Source: Haloarculaceae archaeon
GTDB lineage: Archaea; Halobacteriota; Halobacteria; Halobacteriales; Haloarculaceae
Direction: 5' to 3'
NCBI GenBank assembly: GCA_018609945.1
Contig: JAHENO010000009.1
Span: 1 to 8,000, forward strand
Length of the DNA: 8,000 nucleotides
Positions 1 through 6,485 of this stretch are shown one piece after another; within the stretch, counting starts at the first letter, position 1; each line of letters begins with the position of its first letter. The position numbers and the translations under genes were made by a program. The notes beneath the pieces are model-generated. The model searched no databases and was not told the origin of the DNA. It saw only the letters and a list, made by a program, of their open reading frames with translations.

Positions 1-156
1 CCGCGCGAGGTGCTGTTCGTCGACGAGTTCCCCAAGACACAGAGCGGAAAGATCGTCCGGCGCATCATCCAGGGCGTCCACACCGACGAGGACCTCGGTG
101 ACCTCTCGAGTATCGAGAACCCCGAGGCGATCGACGAACTCGAAGCAGCGCGGTGA
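1..156 (+). CDS. acs: Acetyl-CoA synthetase (AMP-forming), C-terminal end, partial
   Basis: Frame 1 is open from the first base to a TGA at 154-156 and gives the last 51 residues of a protein whose start lies upstream of the window. The segment FPKTQSGKIVRR is the A10 motif (PKTxSGKIxR) of the adenylate-forming acyl-CoA synthetase superfamily. Its lysine, residue 17 of the visible part, contacts the acyl-adenylate and is the lysine that protein acetyltransferases modify in Acs. The following GDLSSIENPEAIDEL resembles the GDxSTLxNPEAV tail typical of acetyl-CoA synthetases rather than longer-chain enzymes. The reaction would be acetate + ATP + CoA to acetyl-CoA + AMP + PPi, in the cytoplasm. 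The gene converges on the minus-strand PP-loop gene, with only 38 bp between their stop codons. The family call is firm; acetate specificity is inferred from a short tail. Confidence 0.82.
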   Translation, partial: PREVLFVDEFPKTQSGKIVRRIIQGVHTDEDLGDLSSIENPEAIDELEAAR

Positions 157-194
157 CGCTGTCGGCGCGCTGTCAGTCTACGGGATCCCGGAGC

Positions 195-1172
195 CTACAT
201 GTAGCCCAGATCGCGCAGGCGTTGCATCAGGTCCTCCTTGTCCTGTGCTCGGCCGGCACGCTCGGTCGTGTCCTCCAGATTCTGGAGCCAGGCCGGTTCC
301 TCGGTGGTCTTCTCGGTCGAGACCTCGCTGCCGAGCGACCGGAAGCCTGCGAAGTACTTCGGCGACACAGGGATGTCAGCCTGGACGACGCCGTTCGGCA
401 GGTCGTCGTCACTCTGGGGGACGTACCCGTCGTCGGGGAAGCCCTCGACAGTGTCCGGCACGACGAAGTGCCAGAACGCTTCCCAGACGTCCCGTTCCGT
501 GAACTGGAGGATCGGCTGGATCCGGTCGTGGGGCGGGTACGTCTCGGGGTCGTGGCGCGGCGAAAAGAACGTCTCGTCGGCCCGTGCCTCCTGTTCGTCC
601 CAGCGCACGCCCGAAATGACGCCGTCGACGTCGTACTCTTCGAGCGCTCCGTTCAGCGCGACCGTCTTCAGGAGGTGGTTGCCGACGTAGGTGTCCAGCA
701 GGAACGGGAAGGTATCCTCCTCGTACTCGAGGATGTTCCGGACGTGGTGCTGGTTGTGCTCCGAGAGCGCCTCGACGGGGATATCGTCGCCGGGTTCGAG
801 GCCGTGTTCCGCGACGTACTCGCCGACGTCCTCGTTGCGGGCGTAGATGACCTCCAGGTCCCACTCGTCGGCCCAGTGGTCGACGAAGTCGTGAATCCCG
901 TCGAAGTGCTGGAAGTGGTCGATGAATACTGCCGCGGGGACCTCCAGGCCGAACTGCTCGGCGACCTCCTTGATGAAGTACAGCGTGAGCGTCGAATCCT
1001 TGCCGCCGGTCCACATCACGACCGGCTTCCGGTACTGTTCGAGACCCTCTCGGGTGACCTCGATGGCCTGCTCGATCTTGTCCTGAATGGTCGGGTAGTC
1101 GTCCGGGTCCTCGCCCTCGCCTGCCGTGTAGTCCACGTCGAGATACTCCGGGAACGAATCTGTCTCCGACAT
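195..1172 (-). CDS. PP-loop ATPase of the CysD / PAPS reductase family
   Basis: A protein of 325 residues. Residues 55-60 are TGGKDS, the PP-loop that binds ATP pyrophosphate in sulfate adenylyltransferase subunit 2 (CysD), PAPS reductase (CysH) and relatives. Residues 188-206 (GVRWDEQEARADETFFSPR) match the CysD block GGARRDEEKARAKER. Residues 219-231 (QPILQFTERDVWE) match the PLxxWTExDVW block. The end (FRSLGS at 277-282, TTERAGRAQDKEDLMQRLRDLGY at 302-324) follows the CysD C-terminus RSLGC...SERxGRxxDxDxxxxMExKKRxGYF, but the family cysteine is serine here (S282). No CysN GTPase subunit or other sulfur gene is adjacent, so the substrate is uncertain: sulfate adenylation, PAPS/APS reduction or another AMP-forming step are all possible. 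The ATG at 1172 is chosen because a TATA-like element lies 26-32 bp upstream. The family is sure; the exact reaction is not. Confidence 0.88.
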   Translation of the reverse strand: MSETDSFPEYLDVDYTAGEGEDPDDYPTIQDKIEQAIEVTREGLEQYRKPVVMWTGGKDSTLTLYFIKEVAEQFGLEVPAAVFIDHFQHFDGIHDFVDHWADEWDLEVIYARNEDVGEYVAEHGLEPGDDIPVEALSEHNQHHVRNILEYEEDTFPFLLDTYVGNHLLKTVALNGALEEYDVDGVISGVRWDEQEARADETFFSPRHDPETYPPHDRIQPILQFTERDVWEAFWHFVVPDTVEGFPDDGYVPQSDDDLPNGVVQADIPVSPKYFAGFRSLGSEVSTEKTTEEPAWLQNLEDTTERAGRAQDKEDLMQRLRDLGYM

Positions 1173-1197
1173 TGTAATGAGATGTAATTAGGAACCC

Positions 1198-1204
1198 GAT
1201 AAGT
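1198..1204 (-). promoter_or_regulatory. TATA-like element of the PP-loop gene
   Basis: On the minus strand this reads ACTTATC. It ends 26 bp and begins 32 bp before the ATG at 1172, the spacing expected if transcription starts at or just before the start codon, as is common in haloarchaea. The surrounding 1173-1250 is clearly richer in A+T than the flanking genes. This is inferred from position and composition only. Confidence 0.4.
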
Positions 1205-1243
1205 GCCTTTCGGAACGGGGAATAGCGTGATATCCGGTGGCAC

Positions 1244-1249
1244 AATTAA
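1244..1249 (+). promoter_or_regulatory. TATA-like element of the PPOX gene
   Basis: AATTAA lies 26-31 bp before the ATG at 1275, suiting a short-leader or leaderless transcript. A purine-rich GGAGGGG at 1264-1270 also sits a few bases before that ATG and could act as a ribosome binding site if the message carries a leader. Both signals favour the ATG at 1275 over the in-frame ATG at 1203. Confidence 0.4.
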
Positions 1250-1274
1250 CGTGCGAGGGGGGCGGAGGGGACGT

Positions 1275-1700
1275 ATGACGTTCTCGACAGGGGTACGAGC
1301 GCGCCTGGAGACAGCCAGAGTCGGGCGGCTGGCGACTGCAGACGGGCGCGGCCGGCCGAGCGTCGTTCCGTGCTGTTTTGCCGTCCAGGACGGGTCGCTC
1401 GTTTCGGCGCTCGACGACAAACCGAAAGATCGGGACGCTCGCGAACTCCGGCGCGTCCGGGATATCGAGGCGAACCCCTACGCGGCCGTGGTGGTCGACG
1501 AGTACACACCCGAGTGGTCGGAGCTGTGGTGGATCCAGATCCGGGGTCGGGCAGGGCTAGTCGGCCCCGGCGAAGAGGATCACGCGGCGGGAGTCGAGAC
1601 ACTCCGTGAGAAGTACGACCAGTACGCCGACCACGCGATCGAAAGGCGGCCACTCGTTCGGATCACGCCGGGACACGTCCGGTCGTGGGGGCTGGAGTGA
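1275..1700 (+). CDS. PPOX-class F420-dependent oxidoreductase (TIGR03668 / Rv0121-like)
   Basis: A 141-residue cytoplasmic protein of the split beta-barrel flavin/F420-binding fold. Residues 16-35 contain VGRLATADGRGRPSVVP, the opening strand and turn of PPOX-class proteins (xxGxLATxxxDGRPxxVPxxF). Residues 45-63 (ALDDKPKDRDARELRRVRD) and 64-77 (IEANPYAAVVVDEY) match the DxKPK...LRRxRNIExNPxVxLLVDxY block of the Rv0121 family, and WSELWWIQIRGRA at 81-93 matches its WSRLWWVRVxGRA signature. Members are thought to use deazaflavin F420, made by haloarchaea, to reduce unknown substrates; here that is a family inference. The reading frame extends upstream to 1203, but that segment (GGTINVRGGRRGR) looks non-coding and the family begins near the chosen ATG. 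The stop TGA at 1698-1700 touches the inverted repeat that follows. Confidence 0.88.
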   Translation: MTFSTGVRARLETARVGRLATADGRGRPSVVPCCFAVQDGSLVSALDDKPKDRDARELRRVRDIEANPYAAVVVDEYTPEWSELWWIQIRGRAGLVGPGEEDHAAGVETLREKYDQYADHAIERRPLVRITPGHVRSWGLE

Positions 1701-1780
1701 TAATGACTGCTGTAGTTCATTACCGGATCGACCGCACGACGGACCGCGGTCGGCCTGGAAAATAGCTACAGCAGTCATTA
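1701..1780. repeat. 80-bp inverted-repeat unit between convergent genes (mini-element or shared terminator)
   Basis: The left arm TAATGACTGCTGTAG (1701-1715) and right arm CTACAGCAGTCATTA (1766-1780) are perfect 15-bp reverse complements; one more A/T pair (1700/1781) can be added. Inside, CGACCGC (1729-1735) pairs with GCGGTCG (1746-1752) around a 10-nt loop, so the whole unit can fold into one long interrupted hairpin. TGA occurs immediately on both sides (1698-1700 and 1781-1783), as a 3-bp target-site duplication would. The left TGA is the stop codon of the PPOX gene, so an insertion there would leave the protein intact. The alternative is a two-way terminator for the convergent genes ending at 1700 and 1802, although the arms are A/T-ended and the loop is long. 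No coding capacity is visible inside. Confidence 0.75.
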
Positions 1781-1801
1781 TGAGAGGCGCACCCGGGGTC
1801 G

Positions 1802-2290
1802 CTACACCGACGTCGCGGCCGCGTAGCCCCCGGCGGCGACCGCCATCCCGAGGACGAGCAGCGCGTAGTTCGCCACGGGGTTGGCCGCCCGCACCAGGTC
1901 CAGCGAGACGTGCCGGCCGTCGAGGGGCGCGAACGGCCGGACGCCCATCGGCGTGAGCGCGTCCGCGGCGATGTGCGAGAGGATTGTTCCCGTCCCGACC
2001 AGGAACCCGAAGGCGGCCAGCCCGGTCGTCGCGGCGGGATGGGACGATGACCCGACCCAGCCGCCGGCCGCGCCGGCGACGAGACCGACCGCGAGCGCGA
2101 ACCAGACGGTGTGGGTCGGCCCGCGGTGGGCGAGTCCGGGCACGCGCTGGTCGTAATCGGGCACCATCGCGAGCCCCACCGCGGCGACGGCGCCGGCGAG
2201 CGCGACGGACTCGGCGCCGAAGAGCACCGCGACGGCTCCCAGCGGCGCGTACACGACCAGCGCTGCCCCGTAGTGGCCTTCGCGGTGCAT
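1802..2290 (-). CDS. DUF457 / YdjM-like metal-dependent hydrolase, integral membrane protein
   Basis: A 162-residue hydrophobic protein with about four membrane segments (roughly residues 8-24, 28-44, 62-80, 88-106) and a further one near the end (139-157). The family's polar residues are present: H6, PDYD at 44-47, HRGPTH at 55-60 and SHIAADALTPMG at 105-116. These correspond to the PDxD, HRGxTHS and HxxxDxxTxxG motifs of the DUF457 group of membrane-bound putative metal-dependent hydrolases (E. coli YdjM relatives). The substrate is unknown. The reading frame extends upstream to an ATG at 2338 (178 residues), but the extra 16 residues are arginine-rich and unlike a membrane-protein start, whereas MHREGHYGAAL is a plausible family N-terminus. 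It converges on the PPOX gene and diverges from the nth-like gene. Family is confident; start moderately so. Confidence 0.82.
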   Translation of the reverse strand: MHREGHYGAALVVYAPLGAVAVLFGAESVALAGAVAAVGLAMVPDYDQRVPGLAHRGPTHTVWFALAVGLVAGAAGGWVGSSSHPAATTGLAAFGFLVGTGTILSHIAADALTPMGVRPFAPLDGRHVSLDLVRAANPVANYALLVLGMAVAAGGYAAATSV

Positions 2291-2392
2291 AGTGGCGACG
2301 TTTCGGATCCGTTCGCGGCCTACGGACCGGGGGCTCATCAGCCCGACGCATCGGAACGCGGAGGAGGCAGTCTCCAGGACCGAACCGGGGGC

Positions 2393-2398
2393 TACTTT
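2393..2398 (+). promoter_or_regulatory. Weak TATA-like element before the nth-like gene
   Basis: TACTTT is the only A/T-rich stretch in the GC-rich 2291-2424 divergent intergenic region, and it lies 27-32 bp before the ATG at 2425. The spacing fits a leaderless haloarchaeal promoter, but the match to the TATA consensus is poor. Confidence 0.3.
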
Positions 2399-2424
2399 GC
2401 CGGTCCGGCCCGAAGGTTGCCCAC

Positions 2425-3246
2425 ATGACCCGGGAACTCGACGCGGAGACGCGCGCCGAGGCAGTCGTGGACGCGCTGGGACTCCTGTATCACAACGACC
2501 TCGACCCGGACGAATTCATGCTCTTCCCGGGAGACGACGGCGCGACCATCGCGACCGAGGACGACGCCGCATACTGGGAGACCGACTACGGCTCCCGCGA
2601 GGGATTCGAGTGTCTCGTCCGGACTATCCTGAGCCAGAACACCTCAGACGCGGCCAGCCAGCCCGCTCACGACGCCCTGGTGGACCGGTACGGCCCGAAC
2701 CTGGCGGAGTCGCTGGCCGATGCGGATCACGCCGAACTCGCCGAGACTATCAGATCCGCCGGGCTGTACAACCAGAAGGCCGAGAAGATCGTCGGGGCCG
2801 CCGAGTGGGTCCGCGAGAAGTTCGGGTCCGCGGGCGCGTTCGACGAGTTCGTGGTCAGCGGCGACCCGGGAGAGGTGCGCGAGACGCTGCTCTCTATCGA
2901 CGGCGTCGGGCCGAAGACGGCCGACTGCGTGCTCCTGTTCGCCGGGGGTCGGGCCGGCGTCTTCCCCGTCGACACGCACGTCCACCGGATCGCCCGCCGG
3001 ATGGGGCTGGCGCCCCCGGACGCCGACCACGAGCGTGTCCGGGAGGCGATGGAGGAGGCAGTCCCCGGCGGGAAGTGCGGGTTCGGCCACACGGCGATGA
3101 TCCAGTTCGGTCGCGATTACTGCACCGCGCGCAAACCCGCGTGTCTGGACGACCCCGAGGCCTGTCCGCTGGCCGACCTTTGTGAGCAGGTCGGCGTCGA
3201 CACGCTCGCCGGCGAGGTCACCGACCCGGCAGAGGCGGTCGACTGA
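2425..3246 (+). CDS. nth: Endonuclease III-family DNA glycosylase / AP lyase
   Basis: A 273-residue base-excision-repair protein. Residues 61-76 (FECLVRTILSQNTSDA) are the early HhH-GPD helix with its glutamine. Residues 156-168 (LSIDGVGPKTADC) form the helix-hairpin-helix with catalytic lysine K164, and VDTHVHR at 182-188 carries catalytic aspartate D183. This K...D pair marks bifunctional glycosylase/AP lyases that remove oxidised pyrimidines. Cysteines 233, 240, 247 and 253 form a 4Fe-4S site, but the spacing is C-x6-C-x6-C-x5-C rather than the usual C-x6-C-x2-C-x5-C. The protein is longer than bacterial Nth (about 211 residues); the extra length is an acidic N-terminus (about residues 1-58) and a short tail. 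The start at 2425 has a TATA-like box upstream and no better in-frame choice. The antiporter gene follows after 8 bp. The symbol denotes the family; haloarchaea often carry more than one paralogue. Confidence 0.87.
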   Translation: MTRELDAETRAEAVVDALGLLYHNDLDPDEFMLFPGDDGATIATEDDAAYWETDYGSREGFECLVRTILSQNTSDAASQPAHDALVDRYGPNLAESLADADHAELAETIRSAGLYNQKAEKIVGAAEWVREKFGSAGAFDEFVVSGDPGEVRETLLSIDGVGPKTADCVLLFAGGRAGVFPVDTHVHRIARRMGLAPPDADHERVREAMEEAVPGGKCGFGHTAMIQFGRDYCTARKPACLDDPEACPLADLCEQVGVDTLAGEVTDPAEAVD

Positions 3247-3254
3247 CCGGCGTC

Positions 3255-4262
3255 ATGCCGGGACTCGTCGCGTCGCTCGGACTCGCCGCGGTCGCAGTGG
3301 CGGTCGTCTGGGTGGGGAGCGACCGCTTTGCGGGGTCTGCGGAGCGCCTCAGCAAACACTACGGCCTGCCCGTGGCCGTCCACGGGGCAATCGTAGTCGC
3401 CGTCGGGTCGAGTTTTCCGGAGATCAGTTCCATCGTCATCAGCACGGTCGTCCACGACGAGTTCGCGCTCGGGGTCGGTGCCATCGTCGGGAGCGCCATC
3501 TTCAACCTCCTCGTCATCCCGGCGCTGTCGGCGCTGTCGAGCGAGACGCTGGGAGCGACCCGCAGTCTCGTTCACAAGGACGCCCAGTTCTACGTCATCA
3601 GCGTCCTCATGTTGTTCGTCGTCTTCGCGCTCGGGGCGACATACGTCCCCGGCGGAACGAACAGCGCCGCCATCCTGACACGGGAGCTGACCGTACTGCC
3701 CCTGGCCACGTACGGCATCTACGTTTTCCTCCACCAGCAGGACGCCAGCGACCACGTCGCCCCGGCCTCGACCGCTGTCAGTCCCCGCCGCGAGTGGGCC
3801 ACGCTCGCGGTCACGCTGGTACTCATCGCGGTGGGCGTCGAGGGCCTCGTCCGTGCCGCCCTCTCGCTGGGTGACCTGTTCGGCACGCCGAGTTTCGTGT
3901 GGGGACTGACTGTCATCGCCGCGGGGACGAGCCTCCCCGACGCACTCGTCAGCGTTCGGGCTGCCCGGAACGACGACAGCGTCACGAGCCTCACGAACGT
4001 CCTCGGGAGCAACACCTTCAACCTCCTCGTCGCCATCCCGGTCGGCGTACTGCTCGCAGGGTCGGCCACCATCAACTTTCTCGCGGCGGTGCCGACGATG
4101 GGCTTTCTCGCGCTCGCCTCGCTCGTGTTCGTCGTCTTCGCCCGCACGGGGCTCGAACTGTCCGACCGCGAAGCCTACGGATTCCTCCTCCTGTACGCGG
4201 TGTTTCTGGGCTGGATGACGCTCGAATCGGTCGGCCTCATCGAGACCGTCCAGGGGATCTAA
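3255..4262 (+). CDS. CaCA-superfamily sodium/calcium-type cation antiporter
   Basis: A 335-residue polytopic membrane protein with about ten hydrophobic segments arranged as two inverted repeats around a polar centre (about residues 158-176). The first alpha repeat holds GSSFPE (51-56, acidic residue E56) and GAIVGSAIFN (75-84). The second holds GTSLPD (224-229, D229) and TNVLGSNTFN (247-256). These match the G(T/S)SxPE...GNxxGSNxFN signatures lining the ion pathway of CaCA exchangers such as archaeal NCX_Mj and bacterial YrbG. Members exchange Na+ or H+ for Ca2+ across the cytoplasmic membrane. Several signature positions differ: the second repeat has Asp for Glu, and the first repeat has Ala at both usual Asn positions (A76, A81), so ion selectivity should not be assumed. 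It starts 8 bp after the nth-like stop, suggesting a shared transcript, and converges on fttA. Confidence 0.87.
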   Translation: MPGLVASLGLAAVAVAVVWVGSDRFAGSAERLSKHYGLPVAVHGAIVVAVGSSFPEISSIVISTVVHDEFALGVGAIVGSAIFNLLVIPALSALSSETLGATRSLVHKDAQFYVISVLMLFVVFALGATYVPGGTNSAAILTRELTVLPLATYGIYVFLHQQDASDHVAPASTAVSPRREWATLAVTLVLIAVGVEGLVRAALSLGDLFGTPSFVWGLTVIAAGTSLPDALVSVRAARNDDSVTSLTNVLGSNTFNLLVAIPVGVLLAGSATINFLAAVPTMGFLALASLVFVVFARTGLELSDREAYGFLLLYAVFLGWMTLESVGLIETVQGI

Positions 4263-4325
4263 CAGAGTCTGCCCGGACGAGCCACCACCTCCATGTCTCG
4301 ACTAAACCGGAAGGGAACGGGTGCC

Positions 4326-6251
4326 TCAGACGAACCGGAACGTTTCGAGGTTCTTGGGCGCGAAGGTGCGCATGTTGAACTCGTGGTACAGCGCCGAGGA
4401 GAGGTCCTGCACACTGGATTCGTCGCCATGGACACACAGCACCTTCTCGGGGCGGGGATTCATCGTCCGGACGAAGTTCTCCAGGCCCTGCCTGTCGGCG
4501 TGGCCCGAGAAGCCGTCGACGGTCTCGACGTTCATCTCGAGGGTCATGGTGTCGCGCCGTCCCCGGCCGTTGCCGTTCCCGAGGGGGACGTCGCGGCGTC
4601 CGTTCTGGATGCGCCGGCCGAGCGTCCCCTGGGCCTGGAAGCTGACGAACGTCAGCGTCGAGTCGGTGTCACCGCCCAGGTGTTCCAGCCAGGAGAGGAT
4701 CGGACCACCCTCCATCATGCCAGACGTCGAGAGGACGATGCAGGGCTCGCCGTCGGCCACCTCGCGGCGTTCCTCCTCGCCGCCGTCGATGTGGTTGAAC
4801 TGCTCGGCCAGGAAGGGGTTCTCGTCCTCGTGGAAGATGCGGTCACGGATGCCGTCCCGCAGATACTCGGGGTACGTCGAGTGGATGGCCGTCGCCTCCC
4901 AGATCATCCCGTCGAGGTGGACCGGGACCGTCGGGAGTTCGCCCTCACGCATCGCCTCCTCCAAGACGAGCATGATCTCTTGGGAGCGGCCCACGGCGAA
5001 GGCGGGCACGACGACTTTCCCGCCCCGCGTGAGCGTGTTCTCGACGATCTGCTTGAGTTTGCGCTCCGAATCCTCCTGGTCGGTCTGGTAGTCGTTGCGC
5101 CCGCCGTAGGTGGATTCGAGGACGAGTGTCTCCACGCGGGGGAACTCGTTGACAGCGCCGTTGAACAGGCGGGTGTCCTCGTAGTGGATGTCACCCGAGA
5201 AAGCGACGTTGTAGAGCCCGTCGCCGATGTGGAAGTGACAGATCGACGACCCGAGGATGTGGCCGGCGTTGTGCAGGGTGAGTTTGATGTCGGGCGCGAT
5301 GTCCGTGACGTCCCCGTACTCCAGGGGGATGGTATGCTTGATCGCGTCCCGAACCATCTCGGATTCGTAGGGCGGGGTGCGGCCCTCCTTGGCGGCGATG
5401 TCGAGATAGTCCAGTTGGAGTAGTCCCATCAAGTCGCGGGTGGGTTCGGTGGTGTAGATGGGGCCGTCGTAGCCGTACTTGTAGAGGAGCGGGATGAGCG
5501 CCGAGTGGTCGAGGTGGGCGTGGGTCAGGACCACGGCGTCGATGTTGCTGGGGCCGGCACCCAGCGCCTCGGGCACCTGGAGGTAGGGCACTTCGCCCTC
5601 GGCGCCGGGCTTGTCGCCACAGTCGATCAGCACCCGCGTCTCGGGCGTCGAGAGGACGAACGCGGCCCGGCCGACTTCGCGACAACAGCCCAGCGTCGAG
5701 ATGCGGACGTACTCGTCGTCGGACATCTTCTCGCGGTGGATCTGTCTGCCGATCCGTTCGAGGATGTCCCGGCGCTCCTCCCGTTCCTGCTTGAGGAAGT
5801 TCCGGACGTTCGTAACGGTGGAGGACTCGATCGGCGGTGTCCGGACCACCTCCGGGGTCCAGCCGACCTCCTGTGTGATCTCCCGGAGGGTCGACCCGTG
5901 GCGGCCGATGACCATCCCCGGTTTCTCGGCCTCGATGACCACCTCGCCCGTGTCGGGGTGGAAATCCAGGTCGGTCACGCCGGCCTCCTCCGGGATGACC
6001 GAGCGGATGCGGTCGCGGGCGTCCGTCGGCTGGGAGAGCACCGAAGGGTCGGGCCGGACCGTGATCCGCTTGCGGAGCTTCGAGGCCAGCTGGCGGATCA
6101 GATCGCCCTTGCGGGCGAACTTACGTGGGTCGCGCGTGTACACCACCAGCTCCGGGCCCTCGTAGGTGACCTCGGTGATCGTGATGTCGCTCGGGACTTC
6201 GCTCGTGATCTCTGCTCGTATCTCTTCGAGTTGTCTGTCTACCGTACTCAT
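4326..6251 (-). CDS. fttA: Transcription termination factor FttA / beta-CASP ribonuclease aCPSF1
   Basis: A 641-residue protein, the usual length for archaeal aCPSF1. The N-terminus (about 1-145) holds an archaeal KH-like region and a KH domain with VIGRHG (114-119). The metallo-beta-lactamase core follows: GCCREVG, HAHLDH at 244-249 (zinc motif 2), H331 in NAGHILGSS (motif 3) and D354 in FSGDIHYED (motif 4). The beta-CASP part has E379 in LVLESTYGG (motif A), H584 in GFSGHAD (motif B) and H608 in CVHGDE (motif C). All catalytic positions are intact. The known role is cleavage of nascent RNA and termination of archaeal RNA polymerase together with Spt4/5. The frame stays open upstream to 6848, but those residues are antisense to the neighbouring gene and unlike the family; the ATG at 6251 gives the family N-terminus. 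A short Gly/Asn/Arg-rich loop lies at 558-566. About 234 bp separate it from its divergent neighbour. Confidence 0.96.
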   Translation of the reverse strand: MSTVDRQLEEIRAEITSEVPSDITITEVTYEGPELVVYTRDPRKFARKGDLIRQLASKLRKRITVRPDPSVLSQPTDARDRIRSVIPEEAGVTDLDFHPDTGEVVIEAEKPGMVIGRHGSTLREITQEVGWTPEVVRTPPIESSTVTNVRNFLKQEREERRDILERIGRQIHREKMSDDEYVRISTLGCCREVGRAAFVLSTPETRVLIDCGDKPGAEGEVPYLQVPEALGAGPSNIDAVVLTHAHLDHSALIPLLYKYGYDGPIYTTEPTRDLMGLLQLDYLDIAAKEGRTPPYESEMVRDAIKHTIPLEYGDVTDIAPDIKLTLHNAGHILGSSICHFHIGDGLYNVAFSGDIHYEDTRLFNGAVNEFPRVETLVLESTYGGRNDYQTDQEDSERKLKQIVENTLTRGGKVVVPAFAVGRSQEIMLVLEEAMREGELPTVPVHLDGMIWEATAIHSTYPEYLRDGIRDRIFHEDENPFLAEQFNHIDGGEEERREVADGEPCIVLSTSGMMEGGPILSWLEHLGGDTDSTLTFVSFQAQGTLGRRIQNGRRDVPLGNGNGRGRRDTMTLEMNVETVDGFSGHADRQGLENFVRTMNPRPEKVLCVHGDESSVQDLSSALYHEFNMRTFAPKNLETFRFV

Positions 6252-6411
6252 AGTCTCGAAATCCGGGTCCCGTGACTGCCGACACGCGTCTCGCCGCGAG
6301 GGGTCACCGACCCACCGTAGCAGGACGGCACAGTAGGACCAGTCATTTCTCGGTGTTCGTGTCGCCCGCTCTCGCGGGTACTCTCCGGACGAAACTGCCC
6401 GGAAAACCGAT

Positions 6412-6416
6412 CTATA
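6412..6416 (-). promoter_or_regulatory. Possible TATA-like element for fttA
   Basis: On the minus strand the sequence reads GGTATAGATC. No better A/T-rich element appears nearer to the fttA ATG at 6251. If used, it would give a leader of roughly 130 nt, unusually long for this group, containing a small CCCGC-TCTC-GCGGG hairpin (6365-6378). Position and composition are the only evidence, so this is tentative. Confidence 0.25.
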
Positions 6417-6436
6417 CCGTCCGTAGTCCCCTCCGG

Positions 6437-6444
6437 TTATAAAA
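6437..6444 (+). promoter_or_regulatory. TATA box of the gene at 6486
   Basis: TTATAAAA stands out in an otherwise GC-rich divergent region and lies 42-49 bp before the ATG at 6486. That predicts a leader of about 20 nt, consistent with the GGTGG at 6476-6480 acting as a ribosome binding site 5 nt before that ATG. The element is near-symmetric and could also serve the opposite strand. Confidence 0.5.
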
Positions 6445-6485
6445 GTCTTCCCAAACGTTACAACCCGCGCCGCCCGGTGGAGCGT

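Noticed and set aside
181..190. 10-bp palindrome CGGGATCCCG between convergent stops
   Set aside because: It has no loop and no T-run. In GC-rich DNA such short palindromes are expected by chance, so it is not good evidence for a terminator.
153..1187. Long plus-strand open frame (344 codons) antisense to the PP-loop gene
   Set aside because: It is the mirror of a gene with clear PP-loop and CysD motifs. Its Val/Leu/Arg-rich product resembles no family and is typical of antisense frames in high-GC DNA.
2357..3064. Repeated GGAGGAGGCAGTC-like words near 2361 and 3053
   Set aside because: These are short purine-rich words, one of them inside the nth coding sequence. The match does not extend and is probably coincidence.
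2292..3185. Plus-strand open frame (297 codons) overlapping the nth-like gene
   Set aside because: The product is dominated by Arg, Gly and Pro, as expected from a shifted frame of a GC-rich gene, and it has no motif.
4263..4325. Possible terminator between the antiporter and fttA
   Set aside because: I saw no stable hairpin and only a modest pyrimidine run in this 63-bp convergent gap.
4293..5423. Plus-strand open frame (376 codons) antisense to fttA
   Set aside because: fttA on the other strand has all its catalytic motifs. The antisense product is low-complexity Val/Asp/Arg-rich with no domain.
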